Below the pieces are notes generated by a model, which saw only the letters and a program-made list of their open reading frames with translations, was not told the origin of the DNA and did not search any database. Positions 41,903-50,423 of a stretch of DNA of 64,000 bases are shown here, piece by piece (the first letter of the stretch is position 1; each line of letters opens with the position of its first letter). The translations under genes and the position numbers were made by a program. Source of the DNA: Microbacterium horticulturae (GTDB lineage Bacteria > Actinomycetota > Actinomycetes > Actinomycetales > Microbacteriaceae); the NCBI RefSeq assembly GCF_029094505.1, contig NZ_CP119108.1, positions 2,542,001 through 2,606,000 of the forward strand, written 5' to 3'.

Positions 41903-43399
41903 ATGAGCACTGACAGTACACCGACGACGGATGCCGCAGACCCGCGTTTCGCCGGCCTTCCGGGCCGGCCCGGCAAGATCATCGCCGTCCACCTGAGCTA
42001 TGCGTCGCGTGCCGACCAGCGAGGGCGGCGCCCGGCATCCCCCTCCTACTTCTTCAAGCCGTCGAGCTCGGTCTCGGCCACCGGCGCGCAGATCGAGCGC
42101 CCCGCCGGCACGGAGCTGCTCGCGTTCGAGGGCGAGATCGCCCTCGTCATCGGCACGGCGGCCCGCCGCGTACCGCTCGCGCAGGCGTGGGACCACGTCG
42201 CCTGGGTGACGGCGGCCAACGACTTCGGCGTGTACGACCTGCGTGCGAACGACAAGGGCTCGAACGTGCGCTCCAAGGGCGGCGACGGCTACACGCCGAT
42301 CGGCGCGCATCTCATCGACGCCCGCACCGTCGATCCCACCGCGCTGCGACTGCGCACCTGGGTCAACGGCGAGATCGCGCAGGACGACTCCTCCGCGGGC
42401 CTCATCTTCTCGCTCGCGCAGTTCGTCGCCGACCTCTCGCAGCACTTCACCCTCGAGCCCGGCGATGTGATCCTCACCGGCACGCCCGCCGGGTCGTCCG
42501 TGGTCGTGCCCGGCGATGTCGTCGAGGTGGAGGTGGATGCCCCTGCTGCCCCCGGAGCGCCGAGCTCGGGGCGTCTTTCGACCACCGTGGTGCAGGGCGA
42601 GCACGGCTTCGACGGGGCGCTGGGATCGCTGCCTTCGGCCGACGACACGCAACGCGAAGACGCGTGGGGTTCGCGCGAGGCCGCAGGGCTCGAGCCCGCG
42701 TTCGCGCTCACACCCCAGCTGCGAGCGAAGCTCGAGAAGGCACCGGTCGCGGGCCTGTCCGCCCAGTTGCGCAAGCGCGGACTCAATACCGTGCTCATCG
42801 ACGGCCTGCAGCCGATGCACCCCGAGGCCAAGCTCATCGGCACGGCGAAGACACTGCGTTTCGTGCCTGGTCGCGAAGACCTGTTCACGAGCCACGGCGG
42901 CGGCTACAACCCGCAGAAGCAGGCCTTCGACGCCGTGAAGAACGGCGAGGTGATCGTCATCGAAGCACGCGGCGACGCCACCGCGGGAACGCTCGGCGAC
43001 ATCCTCGCTATCCGCGCGAACGCCGCGGGCGCGGCGGGCATCGTCACCGACGGGGCCGTACGCGACTACGACGCGGTCGCGGCCGTCGGCCTTCCGGTCT
43101 TCTCGAAGGGCTCGCATCCGGCGGTGCTCGGCCGACGCCACGTCGCTTGGGATCACGACCTGACCATCGGCTGCGGCGGTGCGACCGTGCAGCCGGGCGA
43201 TGTGATCGTCGGAGACAGCGACGGCGTCATCGTCATCCCGCCGGCGCTCGTCGAAGACGTCGTCGATGCGACCCTCGCCCAGGAGGAGAAGGACGCGTGG
43301 ATCGCCGACCGGGTGGCCGAGGGCAACCGCATCGAGGGCCTGTTCCCGATGAACGCCGAGTGGGCGCAGCGTTACGCACAGGAGGCCGCCCATGAGTGA
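41903..43399 (+). CDS. Fumarylacetoacetate-hydrolase/RraA fusion (HpaG-like + RraA)
   Basis: A 498-residue two-enzyme fusion. Residues about 20-225 are a FAH-family domain with metal residues in FEGEIALVIG and the loop GDVILTGTPAGSS, similar to the HpaG isomerase/decarboxylase. Residues about 260-480 are an RraA domain with GIVTDGAVRDYD. In known homoprotocatechuate pathways HpaG has two FAH halves; here the second half is an RraA unit. First gene of the operon; it overlaps gntR by 8 bp. It probably decarboxylates 5-oxo-pent-3-ene-1,2,5-tricarboxylate, with the RraA part adding decarboxylase or aldolase activity (inference). Confidence 0.85.
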   Translation: MSTDSTPTTDAADPRFAGLPGRPGKIIAVHLSYASRADQRGRRPASPSYFFKPSSSVSATGAQIERPAGTELLAFEGEIALVIGTAARRVPLAQAWDHVAWVTAANDFGVYDLRANDKGSNVRSKGGDGYTPIGAHLIDARTVDPTALRLRTWVNGEIAQDDSSAGLIFSLAQFVADLSQHFTLEPGDVILTGTPAGSSVVVPGDVVEVEVDAPAAPGAPSSGRLSTTVVQGEHGFDGALGSLPSADDTQREDAWGSREAAGLEPAFALTPQLRAKLEKAPVAGLSAQLRKRGLNTVLIDGLQPMHPEAKLIGTAKTLRFVPGREDLFTSHGGGYNPQKQAFDAVKNGEVIVIEARGDATAGTLGDILAIRANAAGAAGIVTDGAVRDYDAVAAVGLPVFSKGSHPAVLGRRHVAWDHDLTIGCGGATVQPGDVIVGDSDGVIVIPPALVEDVVDATLAQEEKDAWIADRVAEGNRIEGLFPMNAEWAQRYAQEAAHE

Positions 43400-44060
43400 C
43401 ACCGTCACGGCGAGCAAATCCGAGCGCGCGTACGACCACATCCGCGAGCGCATCACGCGGCACCAGTACACGCCGGGCTACCGTCTCGTGCTGGGCACCA
43501 TCGCCGAAGAGCTCGAGATGAGCGTCGTGCCCGTGCGCGAGGCCATCCGCCGGCTCGAGGCCGAGGGGTTCGTCACGTTCGAGCGCAACGTGGGCGCCCG
43601 GGTCGCCGTTCCCGACGAGTCCGAATACGTCCACACCATGCAGGTGCTCAGCCTCGTCGAGGGGTCGGCGATCTCGACCGCGGCGCCGCTGCTGGGCGCC
43701 GACGACCTCGCCGAGGCTCGCCGCGTGAACCATCAGATGCGCCAGCTCATCGACCACTTCGATCCGCACGAGTTCACGCGGCTGAACCAGCGCTTCCACA
43801 CGATTCTGTTCGAACAGTGCCCCAACCCGCACCTGCTCGAACTCGTGCACCGCGGCTGGCGTCGCCTGCCCAGCGTGCGCGACTCGACGTTCACGTTCAT
43901 CCCCGAGCGCGCCGGCCACTCGGTCGACGAGCACGACGAGATCGTGACGCTCATCGAAGACGGCGCCGACCCGCTCGAGATCGAGCTGGCCACGCGCAAC
44001 CACCGACTGCGGACCCTCGACCAGTTCCTCGAGGCCCGCCACCCCGACACCCATCAGTAG
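43392..44060 (+). CDS. GntR-family (FCD) regulator of the homoprotocatechuate operon
   Basis: A 222-residue regulator. The winged helix contains IAEELEMSVVPVREAIRRLEAEG (in residues 10-70), and an FCD domain follows with metal-type residues (NQRFHTILFE, DEHDEIV). It is the second gene of the operon it probably controls through the TATACGATTT sites at 41807-41881. It sits 8 bp before the hpaE start. Confidence 0.88.
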   Translation: MSDTVTASKSERAYDHIRERITRHQYTPGYRLVLGTIAEELEMSVVPVREAIRRLEAEGFVTFERNVGARVAVPDESEYVHTMQVLSLVEGSAISTAAPLLGADDLAEARRVNHQMRQLIDHFDPHEFTRLNQRFHTILFEQCPNPHLLELVHRGWRRLPSVRDSTFTFIPERAGHSVDEHDEIVTLIEDGADPLEIELATRNHRLRTLDQFLEARHPDTHQ

Positions 44061-44068
44061 GAGAACCC

Positions 44069-45628
44069 ATGACCGACACCGCTGTCTCCACCCGGCACGT
44101 CCCCGCCGACCTGCCCACCCGCATCCAGCACTACATCGACGGTGAGTTCGTCGACTCGCTCGACGGCGACACGTTCGACGTGCTCGAACCCGTGTCCAAC
44201 GAGGTGTATCTGCAGGCCGCGTCGGGCAAGAAGGCCGACATCGACCGCGCCGTCGCCGCGGCGAAGAAGGCCTTCGACGAGGGTCCGTGGCCGCGGATGC
44301 TCCCCCGCGAGCGCTCGCGCGTGCTGCACAGGATCGCCGACATCGTCGAGTCGCGCGATGAGCGTCTCGCCGAGCTCGAGTCGTTCGACTCGGGCCTGCC
44401 GATCGCCCAGGCCCTCGGCCAGGCACGCCGGGCGGCCGAGAACTTCCGCTTCTTCGCCGACCTGATCGTGGCGCAGGCCGACGACACCTTCAAGGTGCCG
44501 GGCCGTCAGATCAACTACGTCAACCGCAAGCCGATCGGGGTCGCCGGGCTCATCACCCCGTGGAACACGCCGTTCATGCTCGAGTCGTGGAAGCTGGGCC
44601 CGGCCCTGGCCACCGGCAACACCGTCGTGCTCAAGCCGGCCGAGTTCACCCCGCTGTCGGCGTCGCTGTGGGCCGGCATCTTCGAAGAGGCAGGGCTGCC
44701 GAAGGGCGTCTTCAACCTCGTCAACGGCTTCGGTGAAGAGGGCTTCGCGGGCGATTCGCTCGTCAAGCACCCCGACGTGCCGCTCATCTCTTTCACGGGC
44801 GAGAGCCGGACGGGCCAGATCATCTTCGGCAACGCCGCACCGTTCCTGAAGGGGCTGTCCATGGAGCTGGGCGGCAAGTCGCCGGCCATCGTCTTCGCCG
44901 ACGCCGACCTCGACGCCGCGATCGATGCGACGATCTTCGGCGTCTTCTCGCTCAACGGCGAGCGCTGCACGGCCGGGTCGCGCATCCTCGTCGAGCGCTC
45001 GATCTACGACGAGTTCGTCGAGCGGTACGCCGCGCAGGCGAAGCGCGTCAAGGTCGGTTACCCGCACGAGGCCGACACCGAGGTGGGCGCGCTCGTGCAC
45101 CCCGAGCACTACGACAAGGTGATGAGCTACGTCGAGATCGGCAAGCAGGAGGCGCGCCTGGTCGCCGGTGGTGGCCGCCCCAAGGGCTTTCCCGAGGGCA
45201 ACTTCGTGGCCCCCACAGTGTTCGCCGACGTCAAGCCGGATGCCCGCATCTTCCAGGAGGAGATCTTCGGACCGGTCGTGGCGGTCACCCCGTTCGACAG
45301 CGACGAAGAGGCCCTCGAACTGGCCAACGGCGTCAAGTACGGCCTGGCCGCCTACGTCTGGACCAACGACCTCAAGCGCGCACACAACTTCGCTCAGGCG
45401 ATCGATGCCGGCATGGTGTGGCTCAACTCGAACAATGTGCGCGACCTGCGCACCCCGTTCGGCGGCGTGAAGGCCTCGGGCCTCGGGCACGAGGGCGGTT
45501 ACCGCTCGATCGACTTCTACACCGAACAGCAGGCCGTGCACATCACCCTCGGCAAGGTGCACAACCCGACGTTCGGCAAGCAGGAACACCACACCGAGGT
45601 CGACCTCGACGACCCCGACCCCCGCTGA
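44069..45628 (+). CDS. hpaE: 5-carboxymethyl-2-hydroxymuconate semialdehyde dehydrogenase
   Basis: A 519-residue aldehyde dehydrogenase of the HpaE/HpcC branch. It has GVAGLITPWNTPFML, SMELGGKSPAIVF with the general base, and catalytic Cys in SLNGERCTAGSR. It oxidises the ring-cleavage aldehyde made by HpaD to 5-carboxymethyl-2-hydroxymuconate with NAD. ATG 44069 follows AGGAG. The assignment to this substrate rests on family similarity and on hpaD, hpaH and hpaI downstream. Confidence 0.9.
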   Translation: MTDTAVSTRHVPADLPTRIQHYIDGEFVDSLDGDTFDVLEPVSNEVYLQAASGKKADIDRAVAAAKKAFDEGPWPRMLPRERSRVLHRIADIVESRDERLAELESFDSGLPIAQALGQARRAAENFRFFADLIVAQADDTFKVPGRQINYVNRKPIGVAGLITPWNTPFMLESWKLGPALATGNTVVLKPAEFTPLSASLWAGIFEEAGLPKGVFNLVNGFGEEGFAGDSLVKHPDVPLISFTGESRTGQIIFGNAAPFLKGLSMELGGKSPAIVFADADLDAAIDATIFGVFSLNGERCTAGSRILVERSIYDEFVERYAAQAKRVKVGYPHEADTEVGALVHPEHYDKVMSYVEIGKQEARLVAGGGRPKGFPEGNFVAPTVFADVKPDARIFQEEIFGPVVAVTPFDSDEEALELANGVKYGLAAYVWTNDLKRAHNFAQAIDAGMVWLNSNNVRDLRTPFGGVKASGLGHEGGYRSIDFYTEQQAVHITLGKVHNPTFGKQEHHTEVDLDDPDPR

Positions 45629-45649
45629 ACCAACCACCCACCCATCCAC

Positions 45650-45730
45650 CGGTCGTTGAGCGAGGGCCGCAGGCCCGAGTCGAAACGACACCCGCGACCG
45701 TTTCGACTCGCTTCGCTCGCTCAACGACCG
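45650..45730. repeat. GGTCGTTGAGCGAG...CTCGCTCAACGACC hairpin inside the hpa operon
   Basis: The outer 15-bp stem (45650-45664 with 45716-45730) and inner 12-bp stem CGAGTCGAAACG (45676-45687 with 45699-45710) are perfect. A small GGCC-GCA-GGCC hairpin bulges from the left side. This sequence is a widespread actinobacterial intergenic repeat. It separates hpaE from hpaD, which are otherwise in one operon. Confidence 0.9.
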
Positions 45731-45751
45731 ACAACACGCAAGGACGCTGAC

Positions 45752-46915
45752 ATGACCGACCGCAAAGACATGACCCTGACCTCTTCGGGCTTCTTCGTAT
45801 CCCAAGAGGCTCCGATCAGCTGCGAGAACCCCACTCCCACCCCGACCTCCCCGGCCCCCGACATCCTGCGCTGCGCGTACATGGACCTCGTGGTCACCGA
45901 CCTGAAGCGCTCGCGCGACTTCTACGTCGACGTCCTGGGCCTGACGGTGACCGAGGAGGACGAGAACACCGTCTACCTCCGCTCGCTCGAGGAGTTCATC
46001 CATCACAACCTGGTGCTGCGTCAGGGCCCCGTCGCCGCGGTGGCCGCATTCAGCTATCGGGTGCGCACGCCCAAGGACCTCGACCGCGCCGTGGCGTTCT
46101 ACGAGGAATTGGGATGCCGCGTCGAGCGCCGCGCCGAGGGCTACACGAAGGGCATCGGCGACTCGGTCCGCGTGACCGACCCGCTCGGCTTCCCCTACGA
46201 GTTCTTCCACGACGTCGAGCACGTCGAGCGGCTCGCGTGGCGCTACGACCTGTACACGCCCGGCGCCCTGGTGCGCCTGGACCACTTCAACCAGGTCACG
46301 CCCGACGTGCCTCGCGCGACGAAGTTCATGCAGGACCTCGGCTTCCGCGTGACGGAAGACATCCAGGACGAGGACGGCACCGTCTACGCCGCGTGGATGC
46401 GCCGCAAGGCCACGGTGCACGACACCGCGATGACCGGCGGCGACGGACCGCGCATGCACCACATCGCGTTCTCGACGCATGAGAAGCACAACATCCTCGC
46501 GATCTGCGACAAGCTCGGCGCGCTGCGTCAGTCGGACTGCATCGAGCGCGGACCGGGTCGCCACGGCGTCTCGAACGCTTTCTACCTCTATCTGCGCGAC
46601 CCCGACGGGCACCGCGTCGAGATCTACACGCAGGACTACTACACCGGCGACCCCGACAACCCGGTCGTCACCTGGGACGTGCACGACAACCAGCGCCGCG
46701 ACTTCTGGGGCAACCCCGTCGTGCCCAGCTGGTACACCGACGCGTCGCTCGTGCTCGATCTCGACGGCACCCCGCAGCCGGTGCGCAAGCGCGAAGAGGC
46801 CAGCGAGCTCGAGGCCACGATCGGCGCCGACGGGTTCTCGTACACGCGCCGCGGCGACGAGGGCGAGATGCCCGAGTGGAAGCAGGGCGAGTACAAATTG
46901 GGCCACCAGCTGTAG
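45752..46915 (+). CDS. hpaD: 3,4-dihydroxyphenylacetate 2,3-dioxygenase (type I extradiol)
   Basis: A 387-residue vicinal-oxygen-chelate dioxygenase with an N-terminal VOC half (about 40-155) and a catalytic C-terminal half (about 175-325). Metal ligands His178 (LDHFNQ), His237 (HHIAF) and Glu290 (HRVEIYTQ) have the same spacing as His155, His214 and Glu267 of Brevibacterium HPCD and Arthrobacter MndD. It cleaves homoprotocatechuate beside the hydroxyls using Fe(II) or Mn(II). An AAGGA lies upstream of ATG 45752. Confidence 0.94.
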   Translation: MTDRKDMTLTSSGFFVSQEAPISCENPTPTPTSPAPDILRCAYMDLVVTDLKRSRDFYVDVLGLTVTEEDENTVYLRSLEEFIHHNLVLRQGPVAAVAAFSYRVRTPKDLDRAVAFYEELGCRVERRAEGYTKGIGDSVRVTDPLGFPYEFFHDVEHVERLAWRYDLYTPGALVRLDHFNQVTPDVPRATKFMQDLGFRVTEDIQDEDGTVYAAWMRRKATVHDTAMTGGDGPRMHHIAFSTHEKHNILAICDKLGALRQSDCIERGPGRHGVSNAFYLYLRDPDGHRVEIYTQDYYTGDPDNPVVTWDVHDNQRRDFWGNPVVPSWYTDASLVLDLDGTPQPVRKREEASELEATIGADGFSYTRRGDEGEMPEWKQGEYKLGHQL

Positions 46916-46933
46916 AGGACGAGGGAGAACAGG

Positions 46934-47719
46934 ATGCTGGACCCCGAGACCATCGCGCAGCTCGCCGACGAGCTGGCGGCGGCGGACCGCGACAAGACGG
47001 TCATCCCCCGCATCACCGCGCGCCACCCCGATGCCACCATCGACGACTCGTACGCGATCCAGGGCGTCTGGCGCGACACCATGCTCGCCTCCGGGCGACG
47101 TCTGGTCGGCCGCAAGATCGGGCTGACGTCGAAGGCCATGCAGCAGGCCACCGGCATCACCGAGCCCGACTACGGCGTCATGTTCGACGACACCGTGTAC
47201 GACACCGGCGCGCAGATCGAGTTCGACCGGTTCTCGAACGTGCGCATCGAGGTCGAGCTGGCGTTCGTGCTGAGAGAGCCGCTCGAAGGCCCGCACTGCA
47301 CGCTGTTCGACGTGCTGCGCGCGACCGAGTACGTCACCCCTGCGCTCGAAGTGCTCAACTCGCACATCGAGTTGGAGGGGCGCACGATCGTCGACACCAT
47401 CAGCGACAACGCCGCCTACGGCGGGATGGTGCTCGGCGGCATCCCGATGCGACCCGACCAGATCGATCTGCGCTGGGTCTCGGCGATGCTGTACCGCAAC
47501 GAGCAGATCGAAGAGACCGGGGTGGCTGCGGGCGTGCTGAACCACCCCGCGACCGGAGTCGCCTGGCTCGCGAACAAGTTCCACCAGCACGGCGCGCGGC
47601 TCGAGGCGGGCGAGATCATCCTGGCCGGGTCGTTCACCCGGCCGATGTGGGTGCAGCGCGGCGACAGCGTGCTGTGCGACTACCGAGAGATGGGGACCAT
47701 CACATGTCGCTTCGTCTGA
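46934..47719 (+). CDS. hpaH: 2-oxo-hept-4-ene-1,7-dioate hydratase
   Basis: A 261-residue hydratase of the HpaH/MhpD (FAH-like fold) family. It has GRKIGLTSKAMQ, the metal residues in RIEVELAFVL, and HIELEGRTIVDTISDNAA. It adds water to 2-oxohept-4-ene-1,7-dioate to give the 4-hydroxy compound that HpaI splits. It follows hpaD by 18 bp and overlaps hpaI by 16 bp. Confidence 0.93.
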   Translation: MLDPETIAQLADELAAADRDKTVIPRITARHPDATIDDSYAIQGVWRDTMLASGRRLVGRKIGLTSKAMQQATGITEPDYGVMFDDTVYDTGAQIEFDRFSNVRIEVELAFVLREPLEGPHCTLFDVLRATEYVTPALEVLNSHIELEGRTIVDTISDNAAYGGMVLGGIPMRPDQIDLRWVSAMLYRNEQIEETGVAAGVLNHPATGVAWLANKFHQHGARLEAGEIILAGSFTRPMWVQRGDSVLCDYREMGTITCRFV

Positions 47720-48507
47720 CGGGTACCTTCCGCGACGCGCTGGCTGCGGCATCCCGCCCTCTCGTGGGCATGTGGGCGTGCACCGGCAGCCCCGTGCTCG
47801 CCGAGGTCGACGCTGGATCGGGCCTGGACTGGCTGCTCATCGACGGCGAGCACGGACCCAACACCCTCGAGTCGATCCTCGTACAGCTGCAGGTCGTGGC
47901 CGCCTACCCGATCTCGCCGCTCGTGCGGGTGCCGTGGAACGAGCCCGTGTTCATCAAGCAGGTGCTCGACATCGGCGCGCAGAACCTCATCGTGCCGATG
48001 ATCTCGTCGGCAGACGAGGCCGCGGCCGCCGTCGCGGCGACGCGATATCCGCCCGCCGGCTTCCGTGGGGTCGGCAGCGCCTTGGCGCGCAGCGCCCGCT
48101 GGAACCGCGTCGACGGCTACCTGGGCGACGGGTCGTCGCACGTGTCGCTGACCGTGCAGATCGAGAACGCCGCAGGGGTGGATGCCGCGGCCGCCATCGC
48201 CGCGGTCGACGGGGTCGACCAGGTCTTCGTCGGCCCCTCCGACCTTGCCGCGTCGATGGGGCTGCTCGGGCAGCAGACGCATCCGGAGGTGGTGGATGCC
48301 GTGCACCGCACCTTCGCCGCCGTCCATGGCGCCGGCAAGAAGGTCGGCGTGAACGCGTTCGACCCGGCTGCGGCCGAGGCGTACCTTCAGGCGGGCGCCG
48401 ACTTCATCGCGGTCGGCGCCGACGTGGCGATGCTCGCCCGCGCGGCCGAGGGGCTCGCTGCCCGGTTCATCCCCGCTGCCGATCGCACCGAGCGCGCCTC
48501 GTACTGA
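47704..48507 (+). CDS. hpaI: 4-hydroxy-2-oxo-heptanedioate aldolase
   Basis: A 267-residue class II aldolase of the HpcH/HpaI family. It has IDGEHGPNTLESI, the metal ligands in VQIENAAG and VGPSDLAASMG, and the substrate Arg in FRGVGSA. It splits 4-hydroxy-2-oxoheptanedioate to pyruvate and succinate semialdehyde. It ends the operon. Confidence 0.93.
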   Translation: MSLRLTGTFRDALAAASRPLVGMWACTGSPVLAEVDAGSGLDWLLIDGEHGPNTLESILVQLQVVAAYPISPLVRVPWNEPVFIKQVLDIGAQNLIVPMISSADEAAAAVAATRYPPAGFRGVGSALARSARWNRVDGYLGDGSSHVSLTVQIENAAGVDAAAAIAAVDGVDQVFVGPSDLAASMGLLGQQTHPEVVDAVHRTFAAVHGAGKKVGVNAFDPAAAEAYLQAGADFIAVGADVAMLARAAEGLAARFIPAADRTERASY

Positions 48508-48546
48508 CCGGGCGCGCCGACGAGACGGGCGTGCCATCCTGATCAC

Positions 48547-49083
48547 ATGAAGAAATGGATCGTGCGGTTCGTCACGCTGCTGGTGTTCAACATCGTGGTG
48601 CTGCTGATCATCGGCCTGCTCACGCCCGCGCGCGTGGGCTGGTCGGCGCTGTGGGCGGGCATCATCATGACGGTGCTGGTGATCTGGGTGAAACCGCTCG
48701 TGTCGAAGTGGTTCCGCTCGATGGCCGCGAAGTCGGCGAGCGAGCGGACCAGACTCGGCGAGAAGCTCGTGCAGGCCCTACTGGCGGTCGCGGTCGCCTT
48801 CGTCGTCTGGATGGGAACGGTGCTCTTCTCGGGAGTCTCGGTGGCGGGATGGGTCTGGGGCTGGATCATCCCACCGGTCATCCTGCTGATCGGTTGGGCG
48901 GTCTACGACGCCATCGACGGCCGCGTCGAGGCCCACGCCGGAGCCCTGTACGACCGCGCCACCGGTGGACCGGCGGTGGATGCCGCGCCCGCGGCGCCCT
49001 CCGAAGCGCAGAAGCTCGGGCGCCGCGAGCTCGACGACGGCCTGACCGACGAGCAGCGCAAGCTGTTCGACGACCTCGGCTGA
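48547..49083 (+). CDS. Small four-helix membrane protein
   Basis: A 178-residue protein not recognised beyond being membranous. Four hydrophobic helices lie at about 5-27, 32-50, 80-98 and 104-122. A Lys/Arg-rich cytoplasmic loop separates the pairs, and a polar Ala/Glu/Asp tail of about 50 residues follows. It lies 39 bp after hpaI on the same strand but has no evident link to the pathway. Confidence 0.75.
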   Translation: MKKWIVRFVTLLVFNIVVLLIIGLLTPARVGWSALWAGIIMTVLVIWVKPLVSKWFRSMAAKSASERTRLGEKLVQALLAVAVAFVVWMGTVLFSGVSVAGWVWGWIIPPVILLIGWAVYDAIDGRVEAHAGALYDRATGGPAVDAAPAAPSEAQKLGRRELDDGLTDEQRKLFDDLG

Positions 49084-49189
49084 CCTCCATGGGGCAGAGC
49101 CGGGGACGCCGCGGCATCCCCGGCTCTCGTCATTTCGGGTCGCGTCCACGCACCTGTGCCAGCGGCATCCACCCTCGCATGCCGCACGA

Positions 49190-49259
49190 AATCAGGTGTT
49201 CTCGCGAAATCAGGCCAATCCGGACGTCGATCTTCCTGAACTCGCGAGAACACCTGATT
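49190..49259. repeat. Intergenic hairpin, family B-like
   Basis: AATCAGGTGTTCTCGCGA (49190-49207) pairs perfectly with 49242-49259. Pairing continues inward through AATCAGG and CCTGA with a few mismatches, leaving a loop of about 20 bases. GTGTTCTCGCG is shared with the family B arms at 12.2 and 54.7 kb. It lies between the convergent membrane-protein and folD genes. Confidence 0.85.
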
Positions 49260-49353
49260 CCGATCAGAGTGTGAGCGAGGACGGGACGGGTGGATGCCGC
49301 GACACGCCCCACCCCGGCCGCCGCAGCCCGGCGCCCCGCCCCGCCCCGGCCGA

Positions 49354-50235
49354 TCAGCCCGCGGCGCGCTCCGCGGCCTCGATGACGTTGGTCATCAGCA
49401 GCGCAACGGTCATGGGTCCCACGCCGCCCGGGTTCGGCGACAGGTAGCCGGCGACCTCGGCCACGGCCGGGTCGACGTCGCCGTAGACCTTGTTCTTGCC
49501 GGTCTCGGGGTCGGTCTCACGCGTCACGCCCACATCGAGCACGGCGGCTCCCGGCTTGACGTCCTCCGGGCGCACGATGTGCTTGACGCCGGCCGCTGCG
49601 ACGATAACGTCGGCCTGCCGCAGATACGACGGCAGATCCACCGTGCCGGTGTGGGTCAGCGTCACCGTCGCGTTGATGTCGCGGCGCGTCAGCAGCAGCC
49701 CGATCGATCGGCCGATCGTCACGCCGCGTCCGACGACGACCACGTGCTTGCCCTTCAGGTCGTAGTCGTTGCGCAGCAGCAGCTCGATGACCCCGCGCGG
49801 CGTGCACGGCAGGGGCGTGGTGATCGGCGCGTTGACGTTGAGCACCAGGCGCCCCAGGTTGGTGGGGTGCAGGCCGTCGGCATCCTTGGCCGGATCGATC
49901 CGCTCGAGGATCGCATCGGTGTCGAGATGCTTCGGCAGCGGCAGCTGCACGATGTACCCGTGGCAGGTGGGGTCGGCGTTGAGCCGGTCGATCGCCGCCT
50001 CGACCTCTTGCTGCGTCGACTCGGCGGGCAGCTCGACCTGGATCGAGTTCATCCCGATCGCCTCGGACTGCCGGTGCTTCATGCCCACGTACAGCTGCGA
50101 TGCGGGATCGCCGCCCACGAGCACCGTCGCGATGCCCGGCGTGACACCGCGTTCCTTGAGAGCTGCGACCCGCTCGGCCAGCTCCTGCTTGATCGCCGCG
50201 GATGCGGCCTTTCCGTCCAGCTTCACTGCGGTCAT
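49354..50235 (-). CDS. folD: Methylene-THF dehydrogenase/methenyl-THF cyclohydrolase
   Basis: A 293-residue bifunctional FolD. It has the catalytic Lys in [37 protein letters not shown] and the NADP-binding [14 protein letters not shown]. It interconverts 5,10-methylene-THF and 10-formyl-THF. It is downstream of glyA on the same strand, so both are one-carbon genes probably under the ZTP riboswitch. The ATG at 50235 has a GAGGAG-type site. Confidence 0.95.
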   Translation of the reverse strand: MTAVKLDGKAASAAIKQELAERVAALKERGVTPGIATVLVGGDPASQLYVGMKHRQSEAIGMNSIQVELPAESTQQEVEAAIDRLNADPTCHGYIVQLPLPKHLDTDAILERIDPAKDADGLHPTNLGRLVLNVNAPITTPLPCTPRGVIELLLRNDYDLKGKHVVVVGRGVTIGRSIGLLLTRRDINATVTLTHTGTVDLPSYLRQADVIVAAAGVKHIVRPEDVKPGAAVLDVGVTRETDPETGKNKVYGDVDPAVAEVAGYLSPNPGGVGPMTVALLMTNVIEAAERAAG

Positions 50236-50281
50236 CGTGGTCTCCTCGAGTAGGGGTTCATGTTCGCCGCCCTCCTCCACC

Positions 50282-50350
50282 GTGAGAGTGCACCTGGTGG
50301 ACGAGAGATAGGGAAACAACCTCTCCTTCGTCCACCAGCTGCACTCTCAC
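50282..50350. repeat. Intergenic hairpin, family A copy 3 (inverted)
   Basis: Arms 50282-50304 and 50328-50350 (23 bases, one mismatch) carry GTGAGAGTGCA and GGTGGACGA. The loop, read on the minus strand, gives GAGAGGTTGTTTCCCTATC, which matches the plus-strand loops at 7.8 and 40.2 kb. The copy is therefore inverted. It lies between glyA and folD. Confidence 0.88.
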
Positions 50351-50423
50351 CGAAAGAGGAGGGAGGGTGGATGCCGCGGGCCGCGGCGCGGTCGGCGAGT
50401 GCGGCCCAGCAGCATCCCCCGGA

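Noticed and set aside
44054..47752. A 1232-codon open frame on the minus strand across the hpa operon
   Set aside because: It is antisense to four clear enzymes, has no family motifs and an abnormal His/Val/Arg-rich composition. High GC leaves long shadow frames.
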